Of a stretch of 64,000 bases of DNA, positions 49,890 through 59,614 are shown piece after piece. The position numbers and the translations under genes are program-made. Every line of letters starts with the position of its first letter. Within the stretch, counting starts at the first letter, position 1. The DNA comes from CAVYOE01 sp963770155 (GTDB lineage: Bacteria > Actinomycetota > Thermoleophilia > Solirubrobacterales > 70-9): the NCBI GenBank assembly GCA_963770155.1, contig CAVYOE010000001.1, positions 1,488,001 through 1,552,000 of the forward strand, read 5' to 3'. Below the pieces are notes generated by a model that did no database searches, was not told where the DNA came from, and saw nothing but the letters and a program-made list of their open reading frames with translations.

Positions 49890-52322
49890 TTACCCGGGCG
49901 AAATGAAGTCGACGTAGCGCCCGCAGGCCTGCCTCAGCGGCACGAAGTCCTCGCGGTTCAATGGAGTCGCTGCGATCGCGAGCGGGAAGGCGACCGCCTC
50001 GGCGCCGATCAACCGCCCGAGCAGCGGCGGATCATCCACCGAGACACTGATCCGAATGCGTTTGGGCTCCACATGGACCGCGTACGCGATCTCCCGAGAC
50101 CCACCTTCGCGAAGTCGTCTTGCTTGGCGCTGGATGCGTGCGGTTGGATCCCGAACGTCGATCTCCCCGACTGGCCAGAACGGCGAGGGGCCGCGGAAAT
50201 CCAGGTTGGCCGGCAGGGTCTGATCCAACCCCCCGCCGGTGACGTGAAGGTCCTGGCTCGCCGTGTACTGCAGCGAGATCGCCCACTGCCCGGGCTCGAG
50301 GACCAGCTCCTGGCTGGCGCCGTGGCCGTCGGTGACCCGCGGCGAGGGTTGCCATGCGGCCTCGGGCCCGACCACGGGTGGCGTGGTGACCAGCGCAGTG
50401 CCGCGGCGAGCGGCGAGCTCACGGCCCTCGGGGGTCGAGCAGTCGAGGATTGCTCCCGGGCCCCGTGGCTCGTCGAGCGTCTCGCGGGGGGGCGTGGGGC
50501 CGGTCCGCTCCCAGAGCCGGTAGCTCGGTGTCTCGGCGACCAGCTCGAAGTTCGGCGGTGCCACGCTCTGGTACGAGGCTCCGGTCGTGATCACGTAGGC
50601 GTGGAAGTCGAGCAGCTCCGGAGTGACCGCATCGAAGTCGAGCTTGGCGCTGACCGGGGTCGGCTCGTAGCGATTGCCGACCGACTTCTGGTTGTAGTAG
50701 TTGAGGATCGGGGTGGCAACCTTGGAGCCGATCAGCTCCCAGGCGACGAACTGGTCGCGGCCGAGGAAGAGGACACGGCGGCCGTCGATCGTCTCGCGCA
50801 ATGAGCGGATCTCGTCGGCGTGATCATCCGGTCCGACGGCGGCCGCCCGCAACGGCAACAAGCTCGAGACGACAGCTCCGCCGATGAACAGGACTGCCAG
50901 CGGAATCCGTAACGGCGCGAGGCGGTCGAGCAAGGCGACTCGCGGTGGATCGGTCGCGATCAGGCCGCGAAGCGCGATCAGCATTGCCACGGGGGCGGCA
51001 ATCACCAGTGCCTTGGCGCTGGTGTAGGGCGTGCCGAAGGCGACCGCGCCGAGGTAGCCGAGCGACGCGGCTACCAGGGCGCCTAGCAAGGCCGACTCGC
51101 GCTCCCTGACCGCAACCGCGACTCCCCAGGCCAGCGCGGCGGCACCGAGCAGGCCGCCGAGGTAGAAGATCGCGGCAGGCACCGAGGCGTCGGCCGCATC
51201 GACCCGGAAGTCGCTGGCCGGCCACACGTTGAGGCCCTCGAAAGGGGTGAGCGCGTTGTCGAGATTGCCTAGCCCGACCCGCGGCCCTTCACCCTCAGGA
51301 TCGAAGGCACCGAACCCGGCGAAGTCGATCAGCCTCCCCGCCTCGGGCAGCGCAGCCAGCAGGACGACGCCGACCACGACGCCAATCGCGGCACGGGCGG
51401 CGGCCCCTCCAAGGGGAGCTTGTCGGAAGCCGCCGCCCGCGCCGCTCAGAAGTCCCGTCGCGATTGCAGCGGCGCCGAGCCAGGCGAGGGCCGGAAAGCT
51501 GTAGGCATAGAGGGCCCCGGCGGCGATCAGGCCGAGCGGGATCGCCTCCTTTATGTAGGGAGCCTCCGCGCGGCCCGCCTCCCGCAGCCCGAGCGCGAAC
51601 GCGACCAGGAACAGCGCCAGCATCGGCTCCTTGAAGGCGCCCTGCGCGAACCAGGCGGCCGCGAGATATGGCAGGGCCACCAGGACGGCTGCACCGATTC
51701 GAAGCGGGGCGGAGTGCAGCGAGTCAAGGCCGCCGTAGGCGGTCAGCGCCACGAGGGCGGCAAGCGCCAAGGTGAGCCCGCCGAAGACCTCGACGTGAGA
51801 GGTGCCCGTCGCCTCCGCGACCGCGCCCACCAGCGAATGCGGCGCAAGGGGGTAGCCGTCGGCGACCAAATCTGGTGTCTCCCCCACCTTGGTCGAGATC
51901 CACTCCGTGAACAGCAGGTGCGACGCCATGTCGTCGTTGACCAGGCCTTGGCCGAGCGGCCCCATCCGTCCGTTCGCCAAGAACGGGATCGATGCAGCCA
52001 CCGCGCTGATTGCCGCGGCCGCCGCTGCGAGGGGAGCCGCGCGGGTGGCGGCTTCCGACAAGCTCCCCTTGGAGGGGCCGCCGCCCGCGCGGCGACCCAG
52101 GACGACTAAGGCGGCGATCAAGAGGATCCCCAGCGCGATCGCCGCCGTCGTGGCCCGGCCCGGCAGCTGGATCGCGAGGTTGGCGACGATCAGGAGCAGG
52201 GACAGGCCGACGGCCGGGGCAAGCGGCGAAGGCTCGCGCCGCCCGCAGAGCGCCATCGCGGCCTGGCCCGCGGCGAGCGCAGCGAGGCAGATCAGAGCCC
52301 CGGTCAGGTAGGCCGCGAGCAT
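49890..52322 (-). CDS. Large polytopic membrane protein, GT-C-like
   Basis: An 810-residue protein with about 14 hydrophobic segments in the first 540 residues, and a soluble, probably extracytoplasmic, C-terminal domain of about 260 residues. The first large loop (GRMGPLGQGLVNDDMASHLL) contains paired acidic residues like those of GT-C glycosyltransferases. The C-terminal part has a beta-sandwich character (LVLEPGQWAISLQYTASQDL). I cannot assign a specific family. TAGCCT exactly seven bases before the ATG fits a leaderless promoter. It follows the giant surface proteins and may act on surface polymers. Confidence 0.7.
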   Translation of the reverse strand: MLAAYLTGALICLAALAAGQAAMALCGRREPSPLAPAVGLSLLLIVANLAIQLPGRATTAAIALGILLIAALVVLGRRAGGGPSKGSLSEAATRAAPLAAAAAAISAVAASIPFLANGRMGPLGQGLVNDDMASHLLFTEWISTKVGETPDLVADGYPLAPHSLVGAVAEATGTSHVEVFGGLTLALAALVALTAYGGLDSLHSAPLRIGAAVLVALPYLAAAWFAQGAFKEPMLALFLVAFALGLREAGRAEAPYIKEAIPLGLIAAGALYAYSFPALAWLGAAAIATGLLSGAGGGFRQAPLGGAAARAAIGVVVGVVLLAALPEAGRLIDFAGFGAFDPEGEGPRVGLGNLDNALTPFEGLNVWPASDFRVDAADASVPAAIFYLGGLLGAAALAWGVAVAVRERESALLGALVAASLGYLGAVAFGTPYTSAKALVIAAPVAMLIALRGLIATDPPRVALLDRLAPLRIPLAVLFIGGAVVSSLLPLRAAAVGPDDHADEIRSLRETIDGRRVLFLGRDQFVAWELIGSKVATPILNYYNQKSVGNRYEPTPVSAKLDFDAVTPELLDFHAYVITTGASYQSVAPPNFELVAETPSYRLWERTGPTPPRETLDEPRGPGAILDCSTPEGRELAARRGTALVTTPPVVGPEAAWQPSPRVTDGHGASQELVLEPGQWAISLQYTASQDLHVTGGGLDQTLPANLDFRGPSPFWPVGEIDVRDPTARIQRQARRLREGGSREIAYAVHVEPKRIRISVSVDDPPLLGRLIGAEAVAFPLAIAATPLNREDFVPLRQACGRYVDFISPG

Positions 52323-52335
52323 CCGCGGAAGGCTA
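52323..52335 (-). promoter_or_regulatory. Putative -10 box of the 810-residue membrane protein gene
   Basis: TAGCCT (52330-52335, minus strand) with a seven-base spacer to the ATG at 52322. No Shine-Dalgarno sequence is present. Confidence 0.4.
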
Positions 52336-52393
52336 AACGCGACGCTAAACGGCGGCTATGCGGTCGCTTCCGGCATGACCAAGAGGCTCGCGG

Positions 52394-55300
52394 CTACGCC
52401 GTGGCCTCTTGTGGCTCCCAGTCGGCCCGGAAGACTCTGTGGCTGCCGGCGAGGCCCTTGAGCTCGAGCTCCCGACCCCCGTCGAAGCGCAGGCCGTCCT
52501 CTCCCTCGTCGTCCGTGCTGGCCGCGTCCTTGAGCGAGGAAGAGACGAGGATCTCTCCCCCCATCGCCTTGGCCGCGATCCGCGCCGCCAGGATCACGTT
52601 CTTGCCGAAGAAGTCGCCCTCTTCGTGGATCACCTCGCCTGCGTGCAGGCCCATGCGGATGCGCAGCGCGTCTTCGGCGTCCTCGGCGGCGCGAGCCGCA
52701 AAGGCGCGCTGAACCTCGATCGCGCACTCGAGCGCCTCCCTCGGATCCGGGAAGGCGAGCATGAACCCGTCGCCCTGGTTCTTGACCTCGTAGCCGCCGT
52801 GCTTTGAGATCTGCTCGCGGAAGATCGTGTTGTGGGCGCGCAGGAGCTCGAGCCAGCGCTCGTCGCCGAGGCGCTCGGTATGGAGGGTCGAGTCCTCGAT
52901 ATCGCTGAACAGGATCGTGACCGTCCCATCGGGAGCGGCATGCGCGCGAAGATCGGGTTGTTCGCTCTCCACCGCCGAAATCACGTCGTCGATCGAGGTG
53001 GTGATGTCGACCTCGGAGAGACCCTGCGCAGCGAGCCGCAACCCGAGCCCACGCTCGACCAGTCCGGCGGCGCGGACCTGCCGTGCGATCTCGATCGCCT
53101 CGCCGAGCAGCTGGATCGCCCGCTCCCGGTCGGCGTCGCTGACGTCCGTCTCGCGATCGGCGGCGGCCTGGATCACTCCCAGCAGCACCGAGGCGTAGTC
53201 GATCCGGGTCCAGGCGCCCATCGGCCGATCGCCGATTCGCTCGGTGATCTCGATCGCGCGCCGGAAATGCTCCTCGGCCTCTTCCTCACGGCCGAGAGTG
53301 CCGGCAAGCAGGCCGAGGTGCCGCGCGAAGGGACCCGCCGCCATCGCGGCGCGGCCGACGACCAGGACCCTGTCGGAGGCCTCGAGCAGCTCGCCGTAGA
53401 GAAACTCGGCGCGCAGCGAATCGCCGACCGCGACGCAGACCTCAGCGAGCAGCGCCAGGGCCCCGCGGTACTGGGCATCGTGCGGAATGTCCTCGAACTC
53501 GTTCGAAGCAAGGCGCTCGAACTCGACCTTGGCCTCCTCTACCCGGCCGAGCTGGGCAAGGCTCGCGGCGTAGACCGTGCGCCAGGCGGGAATCGCGGGG
53601 AAGCGCTCGACCATCTGCTCCATCACCGGCAGCAGCTCGTCCACCCGCCCCTGGAGGCGGCGGATCTGTCCGAGCAGCACACCGAAGAACTGCTCGGCCA
53701 GCGGCTCCCCGGCGCGCTTGCCGCCGGTCACCGACTCGATCCCGAACCTCTCGGCCTCGTCCAGCTCGCCCTTCATGACGGCGCGCATTGCCCGGAACAG
53801 CGGCACGTGCCAGAGATGGGCGGGCATGCGCAGCTGTCGTGCGACCGCCTCGTAGGAATCGATCTCGCGATCGACCACATCGATGTTGCCCAGCTCCAGG
53901 TTCTCGCGGAGGCGGAAAGCGTGAGCCCGAAGCAGGTACTCGAGCTCTCCTTCGCGCTCGGCCACCTCGGCCATCTCGTCGATGTAGGCGACGCGCTCCT
54001 CGCTGGTGCCGGCGGCGAGCGCCGTGATGATCCGGGCGTGCAGACCGGCGCACAGTGACTCGGGGTCCCCGACACGGCGCGCCATCTGCAGAGACTCCTC
54101 GGCCAGCTCGCGGGCACGGCCCTCGGCATCGATCCAGAGCATTTCGGCGGCGAGCGCCCGCAGCAGGGCCGAGCGCAGGGCACTGTCCTCCTTCCCGACC
54201 TTCTCCAGGGCCTCCTCGGCCAGTGAGATGATCTCCTGGTCGGCGACCCCGACCACGGTCAGCCGCGAGATCCCGACCACTGCCCGCGCGAAGGCCTCGG
54301 TGTCGTCGAGCTCTCGAGCCACCTGAACCGCGGCCTCGAGCGACTCCCGGGCCGGCGGGAAGAGGCCGGAGGCGGTCCGCGCCTCCCCGAGAGCCATGAG
54401 CAACTCCAAGCGCCGCTCCTGGCTCGGGTCCTCGACCATCTCGTAGACGTCGCAAGCCTTGGCCAGGAGCTCGGCGGCTTCCTCATAGGCGAGCTGCTTC
54501 ATCGCCCGATTTGAGGCCTCGATCGCGAAATCGACCGCCTTGGCCGGGTCGCCTGCGGTTCCCGCCGAGAGGTAGTGGTGGGCGAGCTCGCCGATCCGCT
54601 CGGGGTCGTCGCCGTGGAGGTCCTCGATCGCGGCGGCGATGTCCGCGTGCAGGCGGGCATGCTGGTTCGAAGAGAGCTCGTCGTGGAGGGTCTCCCGGAC
54701 CAGCGCGTGATCGAAGGAGTAGCGGCCGGGCTGGCCGGTAGGGATCACCAGCCGGGCGGCGGCGGCCTCCTCCGCCGCGGCGCCGAGGCGCTCCGGCGAA
54801 AGGTCGGCGACCCGCTGCACGACCTCGCCGTCGAACTCGCGCCCGATCGCGGCCGCGGCACGCAGCACCTGGTTCGTGTCCTCCGAGAGCCGGTCGAGCC
54901 GGCGGCCGACCACCTCGCGGACTCCCTGCGGGATCGCCAGCTCCCAGGAGCCGCCGGCGACAGCCGACTCGACCTCGCGCAGGTTGCCCTCGCTGGCAAG
55001 CAGACGGACGACCTCGCTGACGAAGAACGGGTTGCCCTCGGTCTGCTCGTGGACCGCCTCCTCGAGATCCTTCGGGGGGGCCACCCCGGTGGCCATCTCG
55101 ATGTAACGCGCAACCGCCGGGCAGTCGAGGCCGCGCAGGGTGACACGCCGTGTCGCCTCCATCCCGCCGAGCTCACTGAGGACGCCGGCGAGCGGATGGT
55201 GGCGGCCGAGCTCGACATCGCGGTAGGTGCCGACGATCAAGAGGTTGGCGCCTGAGAGCTCCCGGGCGGCGAACTCGAGCAGCCGCAGCGAAGGCTCGTC

Positions 55301-56788
55301 TGCCCAGTGGAGGTCGTCGAGCACGATCACCAGCGGCCGGTCGCGGGAGGCCGCAGTGAGGAAGCTGGTGACCGAGTCGAAGAGCCGGAAGCGGGCCTCC
55401 TCCCCGTCCAGTTCCGGGACCTCAGGGACAGTCATCCGCTCGGCCAGCTCGGGGACGAGCTGGGCAACATCGGCGGCGCCTCCGCCGGCCTGCCAGGCAA
55501 GTGCGATCGGGTCGGCCTCGCGGACGTAAGTGCGGATCGCCTGGACCCAGGGCCAGTACGCCGGCGCGCCCTCATCCTCCCGGCAGCGGCCCCACAGGAC
55601 CCGGGCGCCGCGAACCTGGGCGTAGGTGGTGAGCTCCTCGGTCGTCCGGGTCTTGCCGATCCCCGGCTCGCCGACCAGGAGGACGACGCGGCCGCTGCCG
55701 CCGAGCGCCTCACCCAGCTCGCCGCGGAGCTGCTCGATCTCCTTCTCCCGCCCGACGAAGATGCCGCCGGCGAGCTCGTCGAGCGGATTGGCGGCGTCCT
55801 CGACGCCCTCCTCGGCCACCGGCGGAGCGCCGGCCGCCGCGGAGAGGCGTTGACGCGCCTCGGCGGCATTCGCCGGCCGGTCGTCGGGCCGCTTGGCGAG
55901 CAGGTCGAGAACGAGCTCGTCGAGCACGCGGGAGACCGCCCGGTTGTGGCGCGAGGGGGGTACCGGCTCGGAGTTGATGTGCTGGGAGATCACCGCGACG
56001 GCGTCGTCACCCACGAACGGCGGCTGGCCGGTGAGCATCTCGTAGAGGAGCGCGCCGAGGGAGTAGAGGTCCGAGCGGGGCCCCGAGGCCTGGCCCAGCG
56101 CCTGCTCGGGCGGGAGGTAGGCAACGGTCCCCACCAGGGAGCCGCTCTCACTAACCCGGGACCGGCCCTCAGTGGTCGCCAGCCCGAAGTCGCCGAGCCG
56201 AGCCGAGCCGTCTTCGGCCAGCCAGATATTGGCCGGCTTGATGTCCCGGTGGACGATTCCGCGACCATGCGCGTGCTCGAGCGCCTTGGTGACGTCGATC
56301 CCGATCTCGATCACGCGGGGGACCTCCAGCCGACGGTCGGGTTCGGCGTCGAGCATGCCCTCGACGTCGCCGCCCGCCATGTACTCGCTGACGATGAAGG
56401 GGTCGCCGCCCTCTTCCCCGGTGTCATAGACGCCGACCACGTGCGGATGGCCGGCGAGCTTGCCCATCGCTTTTGCCTCACGGCGGGCACGGGCGCCGAT
56501 CGCCGCGGTGGCGCCCTCGGTGTCGAAGACGGCGACCGCGACCTCGCGATTGTCGGCCTCGGCGTCCTGGGCCAGGTAGACCCGCTTGCGGCCACCCTGT
56601 CCCAGGAAGCCGTTGACCTTGTAGCGACCGACGATCTCGGTCGGCGAACCGGGCGGCGGCGGGGTGACTCCGCCGGATTGCTCCGGCGCCTTCGTCTCCG
56701 GCGCCGGTGACTCGGCGAGCGCCGCGCCGCAGGAATCGCAGAAGCGCGCTTCGTCTCGGTTCTCGCTACCGCAGGACGGGCACTCCAT
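52394..56788 (-). CDS. Multidomain Ser/Thr kinase - AAA-type ATPase - TPR - class III cyclase signalling protein
   Basis: 1,464 residues with four modules. (1) A zinc ribbon (CPSCGSENRDEARFCDSCG). (2) A protein kinase, residues 55-315, with HRDIKPAN (180-187) and DFG (200-202) intact. VAVK reads VAVA (Ala86), while a Lys (K68) sits inside the Gly loop GQGGRKRVY. (3) A STAND/AAA-like ATPase with Walker A GEPGIGKT (372-379) and IVLDDLHWADEPS, then several hundred residues of helical TPR-like repeats. (4) A C-terminal cyclase domain with metal Asp in FSDIEDST and NQGDGFMLAF. The usual transition-state Asn is Ile in NVILAARI. GAGGAG precedes the ATG. Cytosolic; output unknown. Confidence 0.9.
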   Translation of the reverse strand: MECPSCGSENRDEARFCDSCGAALAESPAPETKAPEQSGGVTPPPPGSPTEIVGRYKVNGFLGQGGRKRVYLAQDAEADNREVAVAVFDTEGATAAIGARARREAKAMGKLAGHPHVVGVYDTGEEGGDPFIVSEYMAGGDVEGMLDAEPDRRLEVPRVIEIGIDVTKALEHAHGRGIVHRDIKPANIWLAEDGSARLGDFGLATTEGRSRVSESGSLVGTVAYLPPEQALGQASGPRSDLYSLGALLYEMLTGQPPFVGDDAVAVISQHINSEPVPPSRHNRAVSRVLDELVLDLLAKRPDDRPANAAEARQRLSAAAGAPPVAEEGVEDAANPLDELAGGIFVGREKEIEQLRGELGEALGGSGRVVLLVGEPGIGKTRTTEELTTYAQVRGARVLWGRCREDEGAPAYWPWVQAIRTYVREADPIALAWQAGGGAADVAQLVPELAERMTVPEVPELDGEEARFRLFDSVTSFLTAASRDRPLVIVLDDLHWADEPSLRLLEFAARELSGANLLIVGTYRDVELGRHHPLAGVLSELGGMEATRRVTLRGLDCPAVARYIEMATGVAPPKDLEEAVHEQTEGNPFFVSEVVRLLASEGNLREVESAVAGGSWELAIPQGVREVVGRRLDRLSEDTNQVLRAAAAIGREFDGEVVQRVADLSPERLGAAAEEAAAARLVIPTGQPGRYSFDHALVRETLHDELSSNQHARLHADIAAAIEDLHGDDPERIGELAHHYLSAGTAGDPAKAVDFAIEASNRAMKQLAYEEAAELLAKACDVYEMVEDPSQERRLELLMALGEARTASGLFPPARESLEAAVQVARELDDTEAFARAVVGISRLTVVGVADQEIISLAEEALEKVGKEDSALRSALLRALAAEMLWIDAEGRARELAEESLQMARRVGDPESLCAGLHARIITALAAGTSEERVAYIDEMAEVAEREGELEYLLRAHAFRLRENLELGNIDVVDREIDSYEAVARQLRMPAHLWHVPLFRAMRAVMKGELDEAERFGIESVTGGKRAGEPLAEQFFGVLLGQIRRLQGRVDELLPVMEQMVERFPAIPAWRTVYAASLAQLGRVEEAKVEFERLASNEFEDIPHDAQYRGALALLAEVCVAVGDSLRAEFLYGELLEASDRVLVVGRAAMAAGPFARHLGLLAGTLGREEEAEEHFRRAIEITERIGDRPMGAWTRIDYASVLLGVIQAAADRETDVSDADRERAIQLLGEAIEIARQVRAAGLVERGLGLRLAAQGLSEVDITTSIDDVISAVESEQPDLRAHAAPDGTVTILFSDIEDSTLHTERLGDERWLELLRAHNTIFREQISKHGGYEVKNQGDGFMLAFPDPREALECAIEVQRAFAARAAEDAEDALRIRMGLHAGEVIHEEGDFFGKNVILAARIAAKAMGGEILVSSSLKDAASTDDEGEDGLRFDGGRELELKGLAGSHRVFRADWEPQEATA

Positions 56789-56836
56789 GGCTCCTCATTA
56801 TGGCGAGCGGCGGGCGCCGGCTCGGGCAGGCTTTGG

Positions 56837-57310
56837 TCAGGCGCGGATCTCGACCACCGCCTCGACCTCGACCGCCATGTCGAAGGGGAGCTCTGCCGCG
56901 CCGATCGCGGAGCGGGCGTGGCGGCCGGCGTCGCCCCAGAGCTCACCGATGAGCTCGCTGAAGCCGTTGATCACAGCCGGGGTCGCGTTGAAGCCGGGCG
57001 CGCAGTTGACGAGCCCGAGCACTTTCACCCAGGAGGTGACCCGGTCGAGGTCGCCGAGCTCATGCTTCAAGGACGCCAGAATCGAGAGACCGGTTAGCCG
57101 GGCGGCCTCTGCCGCCTCCTCCTGCGAGACGCCGTCGCCGACCTTCCCGGCGACCAGGCAGCGGTCCCCGTCGAAGGGGCCGTGGCCTGAGATGTAGGCA
57201 TGCTCGCCGCTGAGCTTGACCAGGTCGAACTTGAACTCCGCCCCGGCGGGCGGCGCGAACGGGCTCGGCAGCTCGAGACCGAGCTCGCTCAGTCTCTGGT
57301 CGACGCTCAA
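56837..57310 (-). CDS. RidA family protein
   Basis: A 157-residue YjgF/YER057c-type protein. Family features: LVKLSGEHAYISGHGPFDGD, GKVGDGVSQEEAAEAARLTG, and the C-terminal LPFDMAVEVEAVVEI. The imine-hydrolysing Arg of canonical RidA (near VEVEAVA.R) is not obvious, so it may belong to a non-archetypal subgroup. Its start overlaps the stop of the HAD gene by four bases (ATGA), so they are coupled. Confidence 0.88.
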   Translation of the reverse strand: MSVDQRLSELGLELPSPFAPPAGAEFKFDLVKLSGEHAYISGHGPFDGDRCLVAGKVGDGVSQEEAAEAARLTGLSILASLKHELGDLDRVTSWVKVLGLVNCAPGFNATPAVINGFSELIGELWGDAGRHARSAIGAAELPFDMAVEVEAVVEIRA

Positions 57311-57972
57311 AGCGGCAGCTCCTGCTCGAGGGTCTCGATCACGGCGTCGGCGCCGGCCTCGAGCAGCTGCTCCCGGGTGTAGTCCCCGGTTGCGACGCCG
57401 CAGACTCTGATTCCGGCACCGTGGCCGGCGTCGATGTCACGCGGGGTGTCACCGACCGAGAAGCACTGGTCGAGGTCGAGCGGGGCGCCGGCGACGACCC
57501 CGCCGCGCTCGAGCGCCTTCTTGGTGAGCTCGGTGCGGTCGGGCGAGTCCGAGCCATAGCCGCCGAAGGAGAAGAACCGGTTGAGGTTGGCCCGCGCCAG
57601 CTTGATGTGGGCGGCGGCCTCGACATTCCCGGTGGTCAGGCCGAGCAGGGTGCCGGCGTCGATCAGGCGGTCGAGCAACGCCTCCACTCCCGGCATCACG
57701 GTGTAGGCGTCGGAGTTGGCGACCTCCTCCGGGAGATGTTCGAGGCGCTTGCCCATCAGCTTCGCCATCTCCTCGGTGCTCGGCTCGCGGCCGAGCGCGG
57801 CGCGGAAGCACTGCACCCCGACCTCCGGATCGGGCACGCCGCGGCCGGTCACCTCCCCCACCTTGACGTCGACGCCGTGGACCTCTTCGAACGCCCGGCG
57901 CCAGGCCCGGTCGCTCGCGCCGCCGGTCCGGACCAGGGTGCTGTCGATGTCGAACAGGATCGCGCTAGCCAC
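57307..57972 (-). CDS. HAD family hydrolase
   Basis: A 221-residue phosphatase of the phosphoglycolate phosphatase-like group. Motif I: ILFDIDSTLVRT (DxD). Motif II: LLGLTTGNVEAAAH. Motif III: Lys in ELTKKALER. Motif IV: CFSVGDTPRDIDAGHGAGIR. A helical cap lies between motifs I and II. It overlaps pgi by eight bases and ridA by four. Substrate unknown, perhaps a sugar phosphate given its neighbours. Confidence 0.92.
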   Translation of the reverse strand: MASAILFDIDSTLVRTGGASDRAWRRAFEEVHGVDVKVGEVTGRGVPDPEVGVQCFRAALGREPSTEEMAKLMGKRLEHLPEEVANSDAYTVMPGVEALLDRLIDAGTLLGLTTGNVEAAAHIKLARANLNRFFSFGGYGSDSPDRTELTKKALERGGVVAGAPLDLDQCFSVGDTPRDIDAGHGAGIRVCGVATGDYTREQLLEAGADAVIETLEQELPL

Positions 57973-59614
57973 GGCGAGCGGCCCGGTAGCGGCGGATCAG
58001 CGCGTTGGTCGAGCTGTCGTGATCAAGCTCCGGCTCGCCGCCTTGCTGGTGTCGGGATTGGAGCTCGGGAATGATCTTCTGGGCGAGCTGCTTGCCGAGC
58101 TCGACGCCCCACTGGTCGAAGGAATCGATCCCCCAGACCGACCCCTGCACAAACACGCTGTGCTCGTAGAGGGCGACCAGGGCACCGAGGGTGTGGGGCG
58201 TCAGACGCTCGGCGAGGATGACGTTGGAGGGGCGGTTGCCCTCCATCACCCGGTGCGGAACGACGGCCTCGGCCGTCCCCTCCTCCCGCACCCGCTCGTC
58301 GGTCTTGCCGAAGGCGAGCGCCTCGGGCTGGGCGAGTACGTTCGAGAACAGGAGGTCGTGGTGGCTCCCGCCGTCCGCCGGCAGCGGGTTGAGGCTCTCG
58401 AGAAAGCCGATGAAGTCGCAGGGAACAATCCTCGTCCCCTGATGGATCAGTTGGTAGAAGGAGTGCTGGCCGTTGGTTCCGGGCTCACCCCAGAAGATGG
58501 CGCCGGTGTCGTAGTCGACCCGGGCGCCGTCGATGGTGACGTGCTTGCCGTTCGACTCCATGGTCAGCTGCTGCAGGTAGGCGGGGAACCGATGCAGGTA
58601 CTGGTCGTAGGGGAGCACGGCGTGGGTCTCGGCGCCGAAGAAGTTGCCGTACCAGACGGCGAGCAGACCCAGAATCGCCGGCAGGTTCTCCCCCAGCGGC
58701 GCCTCGCGGAAGTGCTCATCCATCGCGTGGAAGCCTGCGAGCATCTCCCCGAAGCGCTCGGGTCCGATCGCGAGCATTGTCGAGAGCCCGATCGCCGAGT
58801 CCATCGAGTAGCGGCCGCCGACCCACTCCCAGAATCCGAACATGTTGTCGGTGTCGATCCCGAACTTCGACACCTCGTCGGCATTTGTCGAGACCGCGAC
58901 GAAGTGCTTCGCCACCGCCGACTCGTCGCCGAGCGTGTCGAGGAGCCACCGCCGGGCGCTGCGGGCGTTGGTCATCGTCTCCAGCGTGGTGAACGTCTTC
59001 GACGAGACGACGAACAGCGTCTCGGCCGGGTCGAGGCCGCGGGTGGCCTCGGCGAAGTCGGTGCCGTCGACGTTGGAAACGAATCGGAAACTCATTTCGC
59101 GGTCCGAGTACTGCTTGAGCGCCTCGTACGCCATCACCGGCCCCAGGTCGGAGCCGCCGATGCCGATGTTGACCACGTTGCGGATCCGCGCGCCGGTGTG
59201 GCCGCTCCACTCGCCTGAGCGCACCCCCTCGGCGAAACGGCCCATGCGGTCGAGCACCTCGTGCACCTGCTTGACCACGTCCTCCCCGTCGACGATCAGG
59301 GAACGCTCACGTGGCATCCGCAGCGCGACGTGAAGGACTGCGCGGTCCTCGCTGACGTTGATGTGCTCCCCGGCGCACATCGCCTCGCGCCGCTCGGGGA
59401 CGCCGCACTCCTCGGCCAGCGCCACCAGCAGCTCCATCGTCTCGTCTGCGACCCGGTTCTTCGAGTAGTCGAGGAAGAGGCCGGCGCCCTCGGCGTTCAT
59501 GCGCTCGCCGCGACCCGGGTCGTCGGCGAACAGGTCGCGGAGATGTCGCGCGCCGACCTCGGCGTGGTGGCCGGCCAGCGCCGTCCACGCCCTGCGGTTG
59601 CGAAGCGAGGCCAC
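57965..59614 (-). CDS. pgi: Glucose-6-phosphate isomerase
   Basis: Interconverts glucose-6-phosphate and fructose-6-phosphate. At 549 residues it is the long bacterial type. Motifs: NIGIGGSDLGPVMAYEALKQ, catalytic Glu in FGFWEWVGGRYSMDSAIGLS, then HSFYQLIHQGTRIVPCDFIG and the C-terminal SFDQWGVELGKQLAQ. The start is GTG 59614, six bases after TAGGCT (59621-59626). First gene of pgi-HAD-ridA. The pentose phosphate genes tkt-tal lie upstream on the same strand beyond one reversed gene. Confidence 0.97.
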   Translation of the reverse strand: MASLRNRRAWTALAGHHAEVGARHLRDLFADDPGRGERMNAEGAGLFLDYSKNRVADETMELLVALAEECGVPERREAMCAGEHINVSEDRAVLHVALRMPRERSLIVDGEDVVKQVHEVLDRMGRFAEGVRSGEWSGHTGARIRNVVNIGIGGSDLGPVMAYEALKQYSDREMSFRFVSNVDGTDFAEATRGLDPAETLFVVSSKTFTTLETMTNARSARRWLLDTLGDESAVAKHFVAVSTNADEVSKFGIDTDNMFGFWEWVGGRYSMDSAIGLSTMLAIGPERFGEMLAGFHAMDEHFREAPLGENLPAILGLLAVWYGNFFGAETHAVLPYDQYLHRFPAYLQQLTMESNGKHVTIDGARVDYDTGAIFWGEPGTNGQHSFYQLIHQGTRIVPCDFIGFLESLNPLPADGGSHHDLLFSNVLAQPEALAFGKTDERVREEGTAEAVVPHRVMEGNRPSNVILAERLTPHTLGALVALYEHSVFVQGSVWGIDSFDQWGVELGKQLAQKIIPELQSRHQQGGEPELDHDSSTNALIRRYRAARRG

